From assembly GCA_914767715.1 (NCBI GenBank), contig OU612068.1, positions 6,140,001-6,200,000 of the forward strand: DNA of 60,000 nt, given 5' to 3'. The stretch comes from Membranipora membranacea. Taxonomy: Eukaryota > Bryozoa > Gymnolaemata > Cheilostomatida > Membraniporidae. Shown here piece after piece: positions 13,001 through 27,133 of the stretch. The stretch's first letter is position 1; each line of letters begins with the position of its first letter. The notes below the pieces were generated by a model. That model worked only from the letters and a program-made list of their open reading frames with translations. It made no database searches and was not told the origin of the DNA. Position numbers and translations under genes: made by a program.

Positions 13001-16000
13001 TTGTGTTGAAGGGTAGAAGTTTAAATAAAGGCAGTCACAAACGTACAAATCAAATAAAGCTTTTACATTTTGCTGCTCAGTAAATATTACACTTACCGGT
13101 GAAACTGTCCACTACTTTAATCCAAGTTTCATTAAACAGCGATGAAAACAAGGAGTGGTGTACTGTGTGCTAATCCCATTACAGCACTCAACGAAAACGG
13201 GATTTCCAAACTGGATATGATCTAAGTACAAATTAAACTTGCCACCTAGGATTCTGTGAATGCTTTTTAAAAACAATATGAGTCAAGTTTAACTGTCAAA
13301 TAGCAGATTGGAGTGGTATTACCTGATTATAGTATTGATAAGTCCTCAGCGAAATGCCAACAGCTCAAAATTTTAGAATCTTGTCAAGTCCAATTACCGA
13401 AAAATAAGTCTTGAAACCAAAATGCAGACTAGCAGACGAAAAGCGAAGTCAGCAAAGGCAGCGGAGATATAATCCAGCCTCTTAGTGAGGATGCTGACAG
13501 GAAACTAACTGTGAGCTCCCTAGTGATTCAACAGAGCATAGCTCAACACGCATCATAACAGTCATGGAAACGCTAAATCGAGCGAATCAGACGTCAAATT
13601 GTGATTAAAAGTCCATCAAAGCTTCGACTTGGTTATGTTTTCTCCTACACACTGATAGGTGCTAATTAAAATTGCTAGGTCAAGATTGGGTTTACGATGA
13701 GAACTTGGGTGCATATTTAACCACTTGTTGTGAATAGAAGATTACAACCCTTCCATGTCTCAACTTTGTAGGTTGTGCAATTTAATCTGCCAGCATGATT
13801 GTTACCAATTTCCTAAAATTCTTTCCCATGGATCAGAAAGCAGATGGTAGGCCTACCAACACCAGCCTCAATACATGTAGAATCAGTTGCAAAATGCAAT
13901 CATCTCCGCAACAAACGTCTGGGCACCCATCCTTATGCCTAGAAAATGTCATCAACTGTTGGTTGGTTGAGCCATCCCAGACACAATATCAACAACTTGA
14001 CACACAACACTGCGGGGGAAATTTTGTTTGTGATGTAAATCACACATCATTACAGGTTGTTCACTCTTGTGTTTGTCTGGTGATAACTGAATAAATTTTG
14101 TAGATCTTCAAGTACTAACTTATGGACAAAAAGGCTGAAAAGGAATCATCATGAATTCTGTGACAGTTTGTTCAGCCAATGACACAATCTTTTGTCAACC
14201 ATTCAAAGGGTGTAACAGCTATCAAAATCCTTCTATAAACACTCAACACGTTCCCACAGACCAGCTGATCGACAGGTTGATACTAAATAGAGCAAAAGAT
14301 GCTAAATGACTTTAGATGACCAGAGATGAGCGAAGAATACAAAAGTCAAAACAATAAACTCCCTCTTCATTGGTCAAAATGACCAAAGATACTGAAATAT
14401 TTTGTATCTTTGAATATGGCAAGACTAAATACATTGTTGGAATTACTAGAAACAAAGCTGGCCCTTTTTCGGCAAAAATGGGCAGTTTTTTACAGACTTG
14501 ATAATTAGCCTGTGTAGTTCTATCAAAGGGCATGCAATTCCAATGACTGACAAAAACGTAATTGACATTCCAAACAGAAAAATATAAGATTTCATGCCCT
14601 GTCAAGAGCGATGTAAAGGTTGTTGGCCATGTAATACTGAGTAATGTTAGTTAGAGTCAGAACAGAGTCATTTTAAATATAGGGATTAGCTGAAACAAGC
14701 TGAATTCAATACCAACTTTTATTACATAAGAGCCAATTCCTGACCATGTAATTTACATTTATGCTAAATGCCATTAGGCTTTCCTAATAATAGCTTGATC
14801 GACAATTCAGTTGATTCGCAGAAGAGATTGCCAGATTGGCCAAGCAACTCTACGTAATCACTTTCCTCTTTTTGAGTGACGTGCAAAGAAAATTCCAATA
14901 TACAAACAAATTTAGCTTGAGTAGTACGTTGCCTTCAGTGTGTGGGGTCCACATTCATCAAAGCCTCACAACTCAAAGTAAAAACAAAGGATATACAACC
15001 CGACACCGACATGAGAACTAGAGAAATCTGAGATTGACATACGCGTGTCAAATGCACCTCACTTCTAGAGCGTCGCCTGCTTCACTAAGGAACAGTCGAT
15101 CACTTGGCTGGACTGGTAAATTTCACCGCCCTGCGAGATAAAGCACTCACCACAGCCCATGATGGAATGTGATCATGCATTCCAAGAAAGGCAAAAAACT
15201 GACCCACCTGCTTGGGTGTACCCGAAATGGGGCACACATATGATCCAAATTTTATCACTTTTATCATACTGTGTTTAGTAGCTATTTTGGGAGCCGATAA
15301 TGCATTAAGTCAATATGAGTACAAGTTACACCGCTGCTGTACTTTGATGCTACCTCTATCTATGTTTGGATGATTTGGGTAAATAAAGAATGTCAACATC
15401 ACATGAAGTCTTCAATGAACTGAGGCGGGATGGCAAAGCATTCACCTCGCCCAAAACATACTGAATAGTTTGCAGCACCACCAGCATTAAATTTTATATT
15501 ATCAGCCCAAGACAGTTTAGTGCATTCATGTCAGCGCTGATATAATTTCAGATTCCACTGCCAGTGCTTTAGAAAAGAAAACAGCGCAACGGAATTTTGG
15601 TATTCAGTATTTCTTGCTATTATTAGAGATATTCTGTTTCAGTCGTATCAAAAACACAAGTCTCCTAGGAATAGTGCATGAAAAAGAAAAGTTGTCGAGC
15701 AAACACTGTTTTGTTTTCCCAGTTCTATCCGACTGTAAAAGTCACTAAATCAAAAGGAATTGAATATTCCGCCTCTGGGACTTGAGCAGCACACCTGCTG
15801 CACTAAGCAATGAGAAAACAAGACTCTGAACTCTGCTGTCAAGTTGCTGCCTAGCTGCATATCCTAACAATCTCAATCAGGACAGCAGCAACACTTATAA
15901 CTCAGGAATCGTGCCGTGTCTCAAGAGTACAATTAACAAAGTAACTTGGCAAAACTCTGAACAGTTTGCGGCAAGAGTAGCTGCATTTTTAATTACATTC

Positions 16001-16916
16001 TAAAATCAATGTATCATTTCTCCCATAATCGTTTTGTCTGGAAGAAAACCAAAACAAACCTCAAGACCATCACCAGTCAATGAGCCGGGCGCTTGTTTAG
16101 ACTGGAGTAGTATTCACAACAAAGTTATCCAGTGCAAACTGCAAAGCCTGGCTGTAGGGGCAAAGAATGAATAAATACAACAGAGCCTTATCTCCATAGC
16201 AGATTACTTCAAAAGCCATATATGTAAAAACAAAAGATAGGAAGATAAACCACAGGATGTTAAAATTGTATGGAAATGAGGTCATGTATAGAAGGCCTGA
16301 AAGGAGGGGTGTGAATTATGTGACAACTCGGCCAAACTCAGATGCAAACTAAAGAGATAAGACTTGACAGGGTGGAGGTGTTCCCGGCACACTTTTATGG
16401 TAGTGTGGGAAAAGTATGACGCACTAAAGTTAGAAACTGTCACCCTCACATAATATAAATGTCTGACAAAAGGTATAATAACCTTGAAACTATGTAAGTA
16501 ATTTAGAAAACTAAAGATCAAAGTCAGGAACGCCATACATAAACAGTCATTACTCCCACCTTGGAATCATTAGCGGCAAGCCACGAGACCACAACAAAGA
16601 TAATCACCTCAGGCCCGGTTGTCACATGTGAGTTAGTTTGTATATAACTATAAAATACGCTGTCAGAGTCCGACCAAAGTGTTGCCATTAAAATATCATC
16701 ATTATTAGCTTTGCAGCAAATTATGGAATGGCAGCTGTCACCCTGCCAATAAAGAGACACTCAAATATGAATCGAAATCAATCAGCGAAAGTGGAGAACT
16801 GCATAGCTAAGTATCGCTGTGTGATTGACGCCTAACGCCTAGATTCCTAGAAGATTGAAATGAGTTTTATTATAACCTTACCCGGGCTGCAACTGTGGAG
16901 CGACTTTCAATAGCAT
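1079..16916 (-). CDS. KANK-family protein (KN motif and ankyrin repeats), 5' part; ankyrin end outside window
   Basis: KANK proteins are adaptors that join talin and integrin adhesions to cortical microtubule complexes. Proposed coding exons in transcription order: 16882-16916, 12172-12389, 10717-10968, 8663-8889, 7285-7325, 6813-7097, 5966-6114, 3939-4057, 3289-3423, 2815-2980, 2298-2461, 1898-2002, 1451-1585, 1079-1215. All phases agree and together encode about 722 residues. A KN motif (CTCCPFGYHVDIDFVNF) falls near residues 225-243, after Ser/Pro- and Gln-rich sequence. Exon 3939-4057 encodes the family coiled coil (MALSLQRMQELEDQVKLIP), followed by two exons with RSIGVG and RSVGVG, typical of KANK middles. 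The ankyrin repeats should lie below coordinate 1. The start at 16916 is preceded in frame by TGA and spliced in phase 2; it and the 41-base exon 7285-7325 are the least certain parts. The exon after 1079 was not found. Confidence 0.85.
6927..6995 (-). repeat. Coding tandem repeat in KANK exon, VPHQVPVQQ units
   Basis: Two near-identical 30-base units plus flanking partial units encode repeated VPHQVPVQQ next to a glutamine run. The repeat keeps the reading frame. It is low-complexity protein sequence and probably length-variable between individuals (inference). Confidence 0.8.
12390..16881. other. Long first intron of the KANK model, no gene seen
   Basis: About 4.5 kb between the proposed first coding exon and the Ser/Gln-rich second exon. 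Short open frames occur on both strands, but I saw none with paired splice sites and compatible phase, and no recognisable domain. A donor-like site near 13093-13095 on the minus strand could mark an untranslated exon. Confidence 0.5.
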
Positions 16917-19284
16917 GATCCATCAAATTAGGAGCCGAAACGAAAAATAAAACTTTGAAGCAAACAACAAATCATTCACACAAAAGAAAAAAAATTGCAA
17001 GATTGATTGTCAAGAAACTGTAATTTAGCTGGTTTCTAAGATACATGGAGTGCATCTCAAAGAATCTGTCAATCAATTTACCTGAATGATTCAAGGGAAT
17101 AGGTAATAGTAATTACCTCAGCTATGCAATTACATAAAAATTACTTTGTGTCGCAAAATATTTGGTCGGCCCAGTGCACAAACACAACTGTCTGCAGTCA
17201 GTCATTGCTGAAGGCATGTAATCAAATACTCACAGCATTGTGGGAGAGAATGCTTCAGGGCCAAAGTAAATAAGCGTGGAGCCTTCAAATCAGTAAATAG
17301 GATTAGTAAGATATGACTAATAGATATATGGTTTGTCCTTAGTGAACTAAATGGTAAAGAAGCTCACCAACTAATAGCATAGCTTGAAAGGTCATACAAA
17401 CTCTACTTTTAAATCCATGATAACAAGTAAATTTAGCAGCTGCAAAAACATTGATCCTCAGTTTGCCTTGCTCTAACCAAGGAGTAACAGGGCTGTCTCT
17501 CCTTGCTCTAACACCCCCAGCATCCAGCTTTCTAGTCAGATTAGTAGAACAACTCAAACACTGAGCTGGAAACAGTCTATGCCCTATTCCAATCACTTTT
17601 CAGCCCTTTGTAATAAACCTAACATGAAGTTCTTTGCAAAACTTAAGCTACACTGGCTACATCATATCGATGTTAAAATTATGACCGACCAGCACAACAG
17701 ACTGACCAAACACCAAGCCAAAAACAACCCAGCAGGACAATCATCTGTGGGTCTGCAATTGAGTACCATAATGTTATCTTCGGCAGCATTTTTTTGCAAT
17801 AACCTTTCCAGCACTTCGGCAACACTGACATCATCAACAATGCAACTTCTCTGTAGCAAAGTAGTGAGCTAACCAGAAACTGAGACAGACATCAGCTATC
17901 GCATGCAGCAACACCCAAAAGCAGTTCAAAAGGACATAATGCGTTAAAACTAGAATCGCACTATTAACATGATAAATAATGCCATCGCACACCCTCCAGA
18001 TGTCTTACCTTGTTTCGTTTCTTCAGAGCCCTATAGTAATAGTAATTTATTCCAGTCTCCTAGTTTTAAGTTTACGGCTTTGAATTAATCCAGCTGTGGT
18101 GTCAATGATGCTCATTCAGTCTACAAATCTCTCTAAGCTGTCATATATCTAGCATAGCTGTCATATGTAGAGCACAGCTCATCTAGAGATAACACTATAA
18201 AAGTTGAATCTATTCAATGAATTCATATAAGACCACTTACAAGCACTATGATTGTATTGTCATCCATTGATATTAATTGAATAGTAGCTCAACAATGAAT
18301 GGGCATTCAAATAAAGCTAAGAGATCATTGGGTCAGATAAAGGTCGTATTTGTTTTTAGTCTTGATTCCTACGATGACAGAATTCTTGAGTAAGGCTGAT
18401 CATCAGAATGCCTCACCTTAATCGAATACTACTTAGAAAGGAAGCAGGTAAATTTTTTCTGTTTGATCAAAAAACTGCATTCAGCCAAAAACACAGTTGT
18501 ATAGTGTAGTATAGAGCAGTTTTGTGCAAGATAAACTAGGTAAGTACCTCTTCTCACTGGTGGACTCAGAATGCTGAGGTGAACTCTTTAGATTAGCTCA
18601 AGACCCCTGTCCCAGTCCATGCATAGGGAAATAGGCAAGTCGAAAGTCTTCTGTAGTCTATAATCGTGACACTCCATCCGTTTCCGAAGTGCTCTCAACA
18701 TGCACCAACCGATGTCAGGCTGCAAACAGCGACTACATCACTCATAATTGCTGACAGCGAACATGCATCATATGCTAAGAAATGGCAATCCTAATCCACC
18801 AAGGACAAGGTGCCAAACTTTCTTTTTTGAACAAACAGTCTAGTTATGGACATCATTACATTCAACATGACTTATGAGGCTTTTGTGATGTGAATGAGCT
18901 AGTTATAACCCCACGCATCATTGATACAAGGGATATATTGGCCCCGTTAATCCTGACGTTATTTTACTTCCACAAATTATTTGTTAAGACCCCAAACACT
19001 GTTTACTCGATATTAACGGAATTGATACACCCTACCAAAGTTGAATTGCCCTATCTTTCTCAAAGGCCCATAGAACCTGAACCGCAGCTTCTGTGGAATC
19101 AATTAGCAATAACCTGGCAGAAAAATGCCAAAATCAACATCCTTAATAATGAAAAAAATTGGCGGATCTAATTAGCTAGCCCGCTAGTCACTTTTCTTTA
19201 CTTGCATCCAATTCAATAGTAAAATATTCTACTTACCTTAATACTTATTTCTGCAGTACTGGTGCTCCCTTTCTCATATGACAC
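16917..19284. other. Divergent intergenic region between KANK and the CENPV-like gene
   Basis: The KANK model starts leftward at 16916 and the CENPV-like gene rightward at 19285, so both promoters should be here. I saw no clear TATA box or other defined element. The frame of about 90 codons at 18890-19171 has no supported splice context or family match. Confidence 0.5.
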
Positions 19285-20428
19285 ATGTCTGTAGTTAAAG
19301 TACTTCATTACGGAGGTTGTCACTGTGGAGCTGTCGGATTTCAAGTTAGAGCTCCTGAAATATTAAACGTCATACACTGCGAGTAAGTGGTTTATCAGCC
19401 TTCAATGGAATTAGTTCATTGTATTCATAGGAATGCATAAATGCGAGATATATTGCCATCTAATGATGGCTCTGGCCAGAGGGATCATAGTATCAGCATG
19501 CTTATATTTACGTGACACAAACATATAATGATAGTGTTGTTATATTAAATCTCACCTCATTGTTTGCAGCTGCTCAATATGTGAGAAGAAGCAGAACCAT
19601 CACTTTATAGTGCCTGAGAAAGACTTTAAACTCATCAAGGTTACTATTAATCTCTATTACTTACTACTAGATACTAACATATCTCGTCCCTCGAGGTTAG
19701 TTTTCGATTAAAACAGCTAATTCTTGGATTTATCTCCTCACTGATTTAAAGAGAGCAACTCCCATATTTTTTCTAAACCACTACACTGCTCTGTAACCAG
19801 GGAGGGTGGGAGCTGCTGTAACAGGGAGTTTTTGGAAGAATATAATAAACTCCCTGCGCGTATAAAGGAGGAACAAATATCTTAAACAGCAATATTCCAT
19901 GGCTCAACAATTGCCCTTATTTTTTCTCCACTTTCAGGGGGAGGAAAATCTAACGACATATACGTTCAATACTCATGTAGCACAACATCCCTTCTGCAAG
20001 ATTTGTGGAGTGCAGAGCTTCTACAGGCCCAGATCTAATCCCGATGGCTATGGTGAGCGTCTCCTATTATGTGCACTTCTCTACTTTATACTATTAAAGT
20101 GGGAGAAATAATATAGTTCTTAGATCATGCTTTCATTTGCCTATTTCCGTTCCGTTTCCGCTCGTTTTGTATCAACTTGGCTTGTAGCTTTGTCAAAATA
20201 GTCTAATTTTTAACCCTGCTCAGGTGGTTGTTCTGCAGGAAAACCAACTTGGCTTGATAAGTTCATTGTCGACTCGATATGTTTAATTTAATAGGTGTGA
20301 TGCCCCACTGCCTGGACCCTGGGACAGTGAAGGAAGTGATTACTGAGACCTTCACAGGATCAGAGTGGGAGAAGTCTATCATAGAGGCGGGAGTGTCACT
20401 AACAGGGCGCTCCAAACCTACTGACTAA
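19285..20428 (+). CDS. CENPV-like GFA-domain protein
   Basis: Four exons: 19285-19382, 19570-19639, 19938-20052 and 20295-20428, with junction phases 2, 0 and 1, encoding 138 residues. It is a single glutathione-dependent formaldehyde-activating (GFA) type zinc fold. The cysteine pattern is C12-x-C14 (GGCHCGAV), C32-x-C34-x2-C37 (HCDCSICEKKQ) and C76-x2-C79 (FCKICGVQSFY). The segments TTYTFNTHVAQH and SFYRPRSNPDGY resemble the C-terminal half of vertebrate CENPV. It lacks the long basic N-terminus of mammalian CENPV, so it is essentially the bare domain. Function could be metal or thiol chemistry or a CENPV-like centromere or microtubule role; the sequence does not decide. The first ATG in frame, ten codons before the first GGC, was taken as the start. 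Confidence 0.93.
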
Positions 20429-20949
20429 CATCAACACTCAACCTGACGCGTAATTGGTGCCATTTTTCAGGAATTCAAACATTTTAGTGATTTTCATAAG
20501 TTTTATTGCTCAAAATACTAGAACTTCTATAGGTAGGCTTTGCTTCTAATCTTCAACTTTTTCCGCTAGCAAAATAAAATTTGAATATATAAATAGCCTA
20601 CCTTGCGAAAAAGTCGAAACTTGAATACTTCAACTAAAATAAATTTGTTTCCCAGATCACCGGCAAAAATCTGAAAGCACCTTTTTTTGGAACTAATCAC
20701 AGAAAAATCTCTACACAATTTACATGATAACTCTACAAGTATTTACGGGAATTTACAACTATAGAACATAATATAATAAACAGGGTGCATAAGCTGCTGA
20801 AAGCATAACTTAAACTGATTGACTTTTATCCTGGGCTATACAGGTTATATTCTTGATTATAGTCTATTGACCTGAGTTTGAACTGTGGAAGACTTTTAAG
20901 ATTGTTGATTGTTGAAAGTTGATCCCTGCCATTACGTTTTGAGAAAAGT
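20429..20949. other. Intergenic region between convergent 3' ends
   Basis: About 520 AT-rich bases between the stop of the CENPV-like gene and the stop of the minus-strand gene that follows. It holds candidate AATAAA-like sites for both transcripts but no coding signal that I can support. Confidence 0.5.
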
Positions 20950-23900
20950 CTAATTTTTAGCAGGTTCATAGTAATCAAGAAGGTCCTTGACATAGCTATC
21001 ATCATGAGATTCGTGCGGGCGTTTAGTGAAGGCGACACCAGGAGTGATCTTAGGATCATTAGTGAATACCTCATCAAGATCAGAGCAGTACACACCTGTC
21101 TCTGATATGGGCTCCAGAATCTTACTCTCCGACTGGTGATATGATTTGTGATGGGCACTCCCATTAACTAATGAGAAAGAAAAGGCAGACTTTCAACTTT
21201 AGATTTTCCAACAGTGTAGAATGTTCACAGTCTTGACAGTACTATAACGTATGATCACGGAGCGAAGTATCTCATACATAATGGATATAGCCAAGTTTAA
21301 GGCTAGCTAACGTACACTCGCACCCTTTACTTTATACTAGCTTTTGGATGACCAAATGTGAGCTAGCTAAAGAGTAATGAGATTGTGTATATGTTAGCTA
21401 GAAACATTCATTATTAACTATTACGTGTCTGCGCGAAATTACAAGCTTTTCCTCTTGATAGTGATGTTTCGAAAGACCAAAGAGATTTCAAGGAAGTTTG
21501 AACTCCCACATAAATGCCACAGTGCCGCATGCCTAAATTAACAGAAAATAATGCTGTCGTCAGACTGAGATAATGTCATACCTTGATGAGAAATGTCTTT
21601 GTGTGCTGGTCTATTTCCATGGCTGGAGTCTCCCCATGATCTACTGCAAACATAAAGTCATTTAGAACCATTATTCATTTTCAATCGAACATGCAACCAT
21701 TTCCATTATATTGTCGATGATTTCAACTGATCCATGCATTTATTTTCGAACCACCAAGTGTGGGTTGCAGTTCTCAGGAATTCTCACTGGCCGCTGTTGG
21801 CGTGACACCTAGGAGGAAAACAACACTTAAATATGGTTTTCAACTACCAATAAACCTACGGATCGATGGCAGGGGTGGAGTGACTTCTGTTACCCCTCTG
21901 ATACTGACGCTGCTGATGTTGATTATTCTCACTATAATTTCTTCTGCCCGAGTTCTGAGTATGATTATGATTAATCATCACAGCAAACCCAGAATTGGGC
22001 AGTCTATGTACTGACGCGTCAAAGTATTTCTCCACCTTCTACAAACATTTTGTAAGAATGTAATTTATGCTTAGGTCAGGCTTGTAGGTGACCACCAGCT
22101 TGCAAAGAAGTCATAATAGTACGATCACAAAAATGATACATAAATTACGCACATGTTTTGCATGGTAGTAGGCCATGTGGGCATTTGATGTGTAAAAAGA
22201 TGCTTTCATTTTACAAAGGAGTTGGAAATGTTTTATGAAGGAGTTAGAAGATTTTAAGAATGAATGATTTTGTCATCCAAAAACGCGGCAGATATTCATT
22301 TCATTTTTAAAACAATCTAAAAAAGCAGATAAAGATTTTCCTGTATTGAAATCTCACCTTGAGTAAGATCTCTATATTCGGTGAGCTGATAACCTCTTCT
22401 GGGTATTTATGAGCAAAGACGGAACAAGAGAACTTGAGAAGTAACTCTCTGATGTATGTTTTTCGCTCTTCTAAAAAAATCAAATGTAAGTGAAAGATGG
22501 AAAAAGACCACTCCAAATATAAAAGAAGAGTTATATAAAGTGGAATTAATGTTTAGTGAAGGTTTTCATTAGCAAAATAATGAATATAAGTCTCATAAAC
22601 ATATAAAGTATTTATTATTTTTCTCTAAAATCCATTACAAGTATTCTTCTTGTAATTGTAAGGTAGTATTTTGTGTATCGGAGCACCAACTAAAGTAAGA
22701 CTTACCAGTACACACAGCAGTAACCTCCTGTAGCTTATTATCGTCCTGTACTGTCTCGGTAGTAACCATCACTTCACTACCTGTGTCTATCTGAAGATCT
22801 CCTAACGATGAATATACTGCAGTGTCTCCACCTAAATGACAGTAAGTATACAGTGAATACTTCATAGTCAAGAAAAAATTTGTCTTCTTGGGTCTGAAGA
22901 TCAAGATAACGGAAATGTTGCAGGACTTTTTTTAAAATTTAGTAGTGATACTTTTGACCTGGTAATATAAGCTAATCAACAGTTGGTAATAGTTAAAAAG
23001 GTGCTGATGATGCAGGACTTCAAATCGACTGGATGTACAAGTGACAGAGAGGGATCAATGCCTACCTATCTGATCAGTGTTGATGGCTTTATCCACAGAA
23101 GGCACTGCTGTCGCTGCAGCCGGAGTCTCAGTGGTGGATACAGTGAGGGGGAATGTGAATCTAGATGGGGGTAGTAGTCTCGGAGCAGGTAAAGCCTTGG
23201 CTGGCTTTAGCCCCAATATTTCAGCCAGTCTATCATCCATTAAGCTGTTCTGGGACGTGTCAGGACTCGCATCTTCAATCTGTGGGATGATGGCACAATC
23301 CTGTCTGCACAGTATGCCTACCACATCTTCCCTCTCAACATCCGCTCTCTCATATACTTTATTTTTCACATTCTCCACATCCACCGTGACATCATCACCG
23401 TGTTGGGTATTATCTCCCTTGTCCTCAGTTGAGTTGTTGAGGAAGTCTATCGGTCTGAGCAGCTCATGAGCAGATACAGACTCAATGATCGATCGGGTGT
23501 ACAGATTACGCGCTACGGAGCTGCTCACAGATTTAGAGGCAGACCGTGGTGATTGCGCATTACAGCCTCTCATCTGACTCTGTATATCCGTAATCTACAA
23601 AAGATAGACCCAAAAATACAGCATAAAGTATCAACAAATCAGAATTTCGAAGAGATATGTTACACTCAAAGTGTGATGTTTTAATTTTCTTGTTTATGAA
23701 GTACTTATGATGGCCGAGAGGTTGTTAGTCGCCAGTTTTTTATGTCCAAACATTTTCAAGTATGCTACTTACTGCCTTAGAGAAGAGTGACTTGTTCAGA
23801 CCCGGTGAGTTGTGTCTCCTTTTATTCAGTGATGCAGGTGACACCATGTCTGCAGTGGGTGAACCTAAATATAAATATAAGATTATGTATTGGATCAGAA

Positions 23901-24002
23901 TCAAATTCATCAATGTATGAGATGACTGCTAACAAAAAAACAAAATTGGTCCACACTATTCACATTTTATTCAAGAAAAAAAGATAGATGGGAGACATTC
24001 AT

Positions 24003-24036
<34 letters not shown>

Positions 24037-27000
24037 ACATATACATGATGGATTATTGTTACAGCACTTACTATGTGACCTGAGTTTATAGGGTGTATAA
24101 CGCTTAGATACAGGGGTGAAAACTTCTGATACAGGTTTAGTTTGTATCACATGATCAGACTGAGAAGTAAACACATTATCCTCTCTGACATCCTCCTTCA
24201 GATAATCCTGTGTGCAGAGGAAATTAAAATAGAGAGTGAATTCCAAAAAATCTAAATCCCTTTCAATTTATTAAATGCTATTATTATGATGATGCCAGAT
24301 GGGCTACCGGAATATGATTGATGAAGCATCCAAAAGTATACTAGGAACAAATAAAGCCAAAGGTTATGCATCACCATACACAGCAATCATTACATTCTGC
24401 TTAGCATCCAGAGTCACTTCTGTAATTCAAAGGTTGGCAAAAACTCAGGGGAGTTGTGTGCTCATTAAAAATGGCAGCATAACTTCTTTTGAGCTCTAGA
24501 GGGTCATTGTTCTTTCGCAATAGGGAGGGCGGGAGGATGTCCCACCCTCCCTGATCTTAAAGGGTGTAATAATCAACATACGTTTGGAGGTCCTGATATC
24601 ATGCTCAAATCACGCTCTAAGAACGCATTCCTCATTCTGGTGGCCTTGTCAACACCCGGTTTCTTCTTTTTCACCGGTGACCCCTGAAACAGTGTTATAA
24701 AACTGAGAAAAGAATCGGCCTAGTTATCTTGTTTCATCTTTTAAGTGCAGTCAATGCAACCATTTGACTCCAACTTTTCTTCATCACTGGATAATGGCAA
24801 CTCGCTTACACACATGTAAACATATCACAGAAAAACAGCAATCTATATCAATTTCAACAAAGTTTCTGAGGGTTGGTTCTGTGAATTTCACCATCGTTTT
24901 ATTCTAAATTAGAAAGCATGCAAAACTTAAAAATAAAGAAAAAATTAATCATTCTATCATTACAAATTCAATGATTTATCAAGCTACATGATCTTCTGAT
25001 TTTTCATAATGACTACACCGTCTCATCATAAAAGACAAAACAATGATATAAAAATAGCTCACTAGTAGTAGTAGTCACTATAGAGCATTGAGCAAGAGCA
25101 TTGTAATGAATTTTCACAGGAATCAGATTTTTTGCTTCTATGTGCCACGATTGTAGGGCAGTGGGCAAGTTACCTGTTTGACTATTGGCTCCACCTTAAT
25201 GGTCACTTCAGGGGGAGGTTTGGTGTTCTCCTTCATAGTGAAATTTGCCACCAGTAGATCATATACTTGGTGTACCAGGTCACTCGTCTTTTTACCTATA
25301 ACAAGTAGAGATGATCAGTTTGTAGGAAACAAATAATACACAATATTATTGAGTGCTGAGACGTTTTGGGACTCGAATCCCCCGCCTGAAGGCTAGGACT
25401 GAACATATGCATGCACAAACAACAGGACCATGGATAGTATCTCTGATATATCTATCACTTTACACTCTAGCATGCTAGGGGAGTTTTTGTGACAATCGAA
25501 TATCAACAGTTACAACAGCCATCACCTACATAAAAACAAAATGGTTCACAACCATAGAAGTAGGAGAAAATTCAAGACTTACCAGTCACTATGATTTTCT
25601 TTGATCCAACCAGGACAGTTCTGTGCTGAGGTCTCTGAAATATTAATTGTAACATGAATGAAAAATATGACAGAAAACAAGATCAAAGATTATGATCGGG
25701 TAACAATATAGTACGCGACTCGAGCCTTTTCTGCTATTTTTGGACAACAAATTATAATAAAATACGACAATGAATCAACAAAAAGAGGTACCAAATTCAT
25801 TTATTTTTATAACTTTCTACGATGAGAAGAGCATTGGTTTGAAACCGAAACATTTTCTGAATGGCAGCATGTTGTGCAGAGCAGATGTTATCTCAAGTTA
25901 TCTAAAGCTACAAAACCTTATACAATAATTCTTTCTCTTTGATAATACTCAAATTGATCAATTTAAAGTATGATGATTAGCCTCACATCTTAGTATTAAG
26001 TAGGCACGATGCATCACAGTTGACAGAAGCCCTTAAACTTTGCCAAGATTGCTAGTAGTGACATTTCATTATCCCAGCCCAGGTAAATCTTAGGAACTTT
26101 GCTGACAGGAGCAAAAGAAGAGATCTGGATATAAGCTCACCTTGCTGTCCCCCACAGCTCGACAGTCATCCACATCCTTACACAGCTTGGTAAACTCAGA
26201 GTTGAGATAGTCGATGGCTTCAGATAGGACAGTACAACCGAGCTTACCAGTCAGAATAACCTGGTCGCTACCTAGATTAAACTTCCTGTGTTCTACCTGG
26301 ATTAAGAAGATGATCAAATATATCATATATAAAGATGTTCTCAATACAAAGAAAATAGTAAGTAGATATAATTGACCCTGTTCTTGTGTAGTGTGCTCGC
26401 TTGCAGTAAAATGTCCACTGTCACAAAATAACCGTACTTACCTACAATAAATATATTTTCTTCACAAACACTCATCTAAAGTAGAGCGTTTGACATTGTT
26501 GCGAGTTAAAACATATGGATGGCTGAGCATTGAAAGTAACTGTATTTGTGAAATGTGTGTACAGTTTTCATGTAAAAATTAACTTTTTGACTACAAACCC
26601 ATAAGGAGTCTATTGGTACACCAGCTTAATTTTCTGTGAATAAGGTCTATAAAGTAAAACTGGAGGAGGAGCAATATACTTCCTGTATGCATGTTGCAAC
26701 TATCCAATTTGTTTTTGACAACAGTGTAATTGAGAACCACCTTTGTTAACACCACGCCATATTGCTGACACAACGAATCATTGCTGACACACTAACCTTT
26801 GCTCTGCCAGGACTTGGGCTGCCTTTCTTGCTGGGTGAAGTGCAAGGTAATTGCTGACTAAAATAAGGACAATGAAACATATTATTAATTTACCAACACA
26901 TATATTTATACATATATGCTGACCGCAAGCATACCCCACAGATTAACTCTATCTTTAGCATCTATTGGTAAGATCATTGGTACTGGAAGGTGATCGCTGT

Positions 27001-27133
27001 CATTTGAGAGAGTTTGCATGCAGACAGGCAAAATTTTACTACGTTTTAATGTTCGTATATATACATGAAAATTACCGTACCCTGATGGCAATTTGGACAT
27101 CGAGCATACAGCTCCGTTCACAGTCTCAGTCAT
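20950..27133 (-). CDS. Unrecognised 14-exon protein with a duplicated 33-residue module
   Basis: Exons in transcription order: 27065-27133, 26797-26853, 26141-26296, 25583-25634, 25174-25295, 24582-24683, 24072-24207, 23773-23864, 23066-23594, 22706-22831, 22358-22470, 21860-22038, 21582-21643, 20950-21167. All phases agree and encode about 670 residues ending DLLDYYEPAKN. I do not recognise the family. Two aligned modules lie near residues 44-76 and 97-129, sharing HR, then GS, (I/V)xTGK and a helix-like tail with L, Y, L and F; the pattern suggests beta-beta-alpha. A basic stretch (VKKKKPG) follows, then a long Ser/Thr-rich disordered part, a possibly helical segment (TYIRELLLKFSCSVF) and an N/Q/R-rich tail. 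The first donor (CAT|GTATAT) is weak, so the N-terminus up to about residue 23 is tentative. The other junctions are ordinary. Confidence 0.77.

Noticed and set aside
20826-21164. 112-codon minus-strand frame
   Set aside because: It is the wrong frame of the last exon. The frame ending DLLDYYEPAKN is the one in phase with upstream exons.
23077-23469. 130-codon plus-strand frame
   Set aside because: It is the antisense shadow of the large exon 23066-23594, whose phase and splice sites fit the minus-strand gene.
24000-24050. TATATA-rich stretch considered as a promoter
   Set aside because: It is a simple AT/CATA microsatellite inside an intron of the minus-strand gene.
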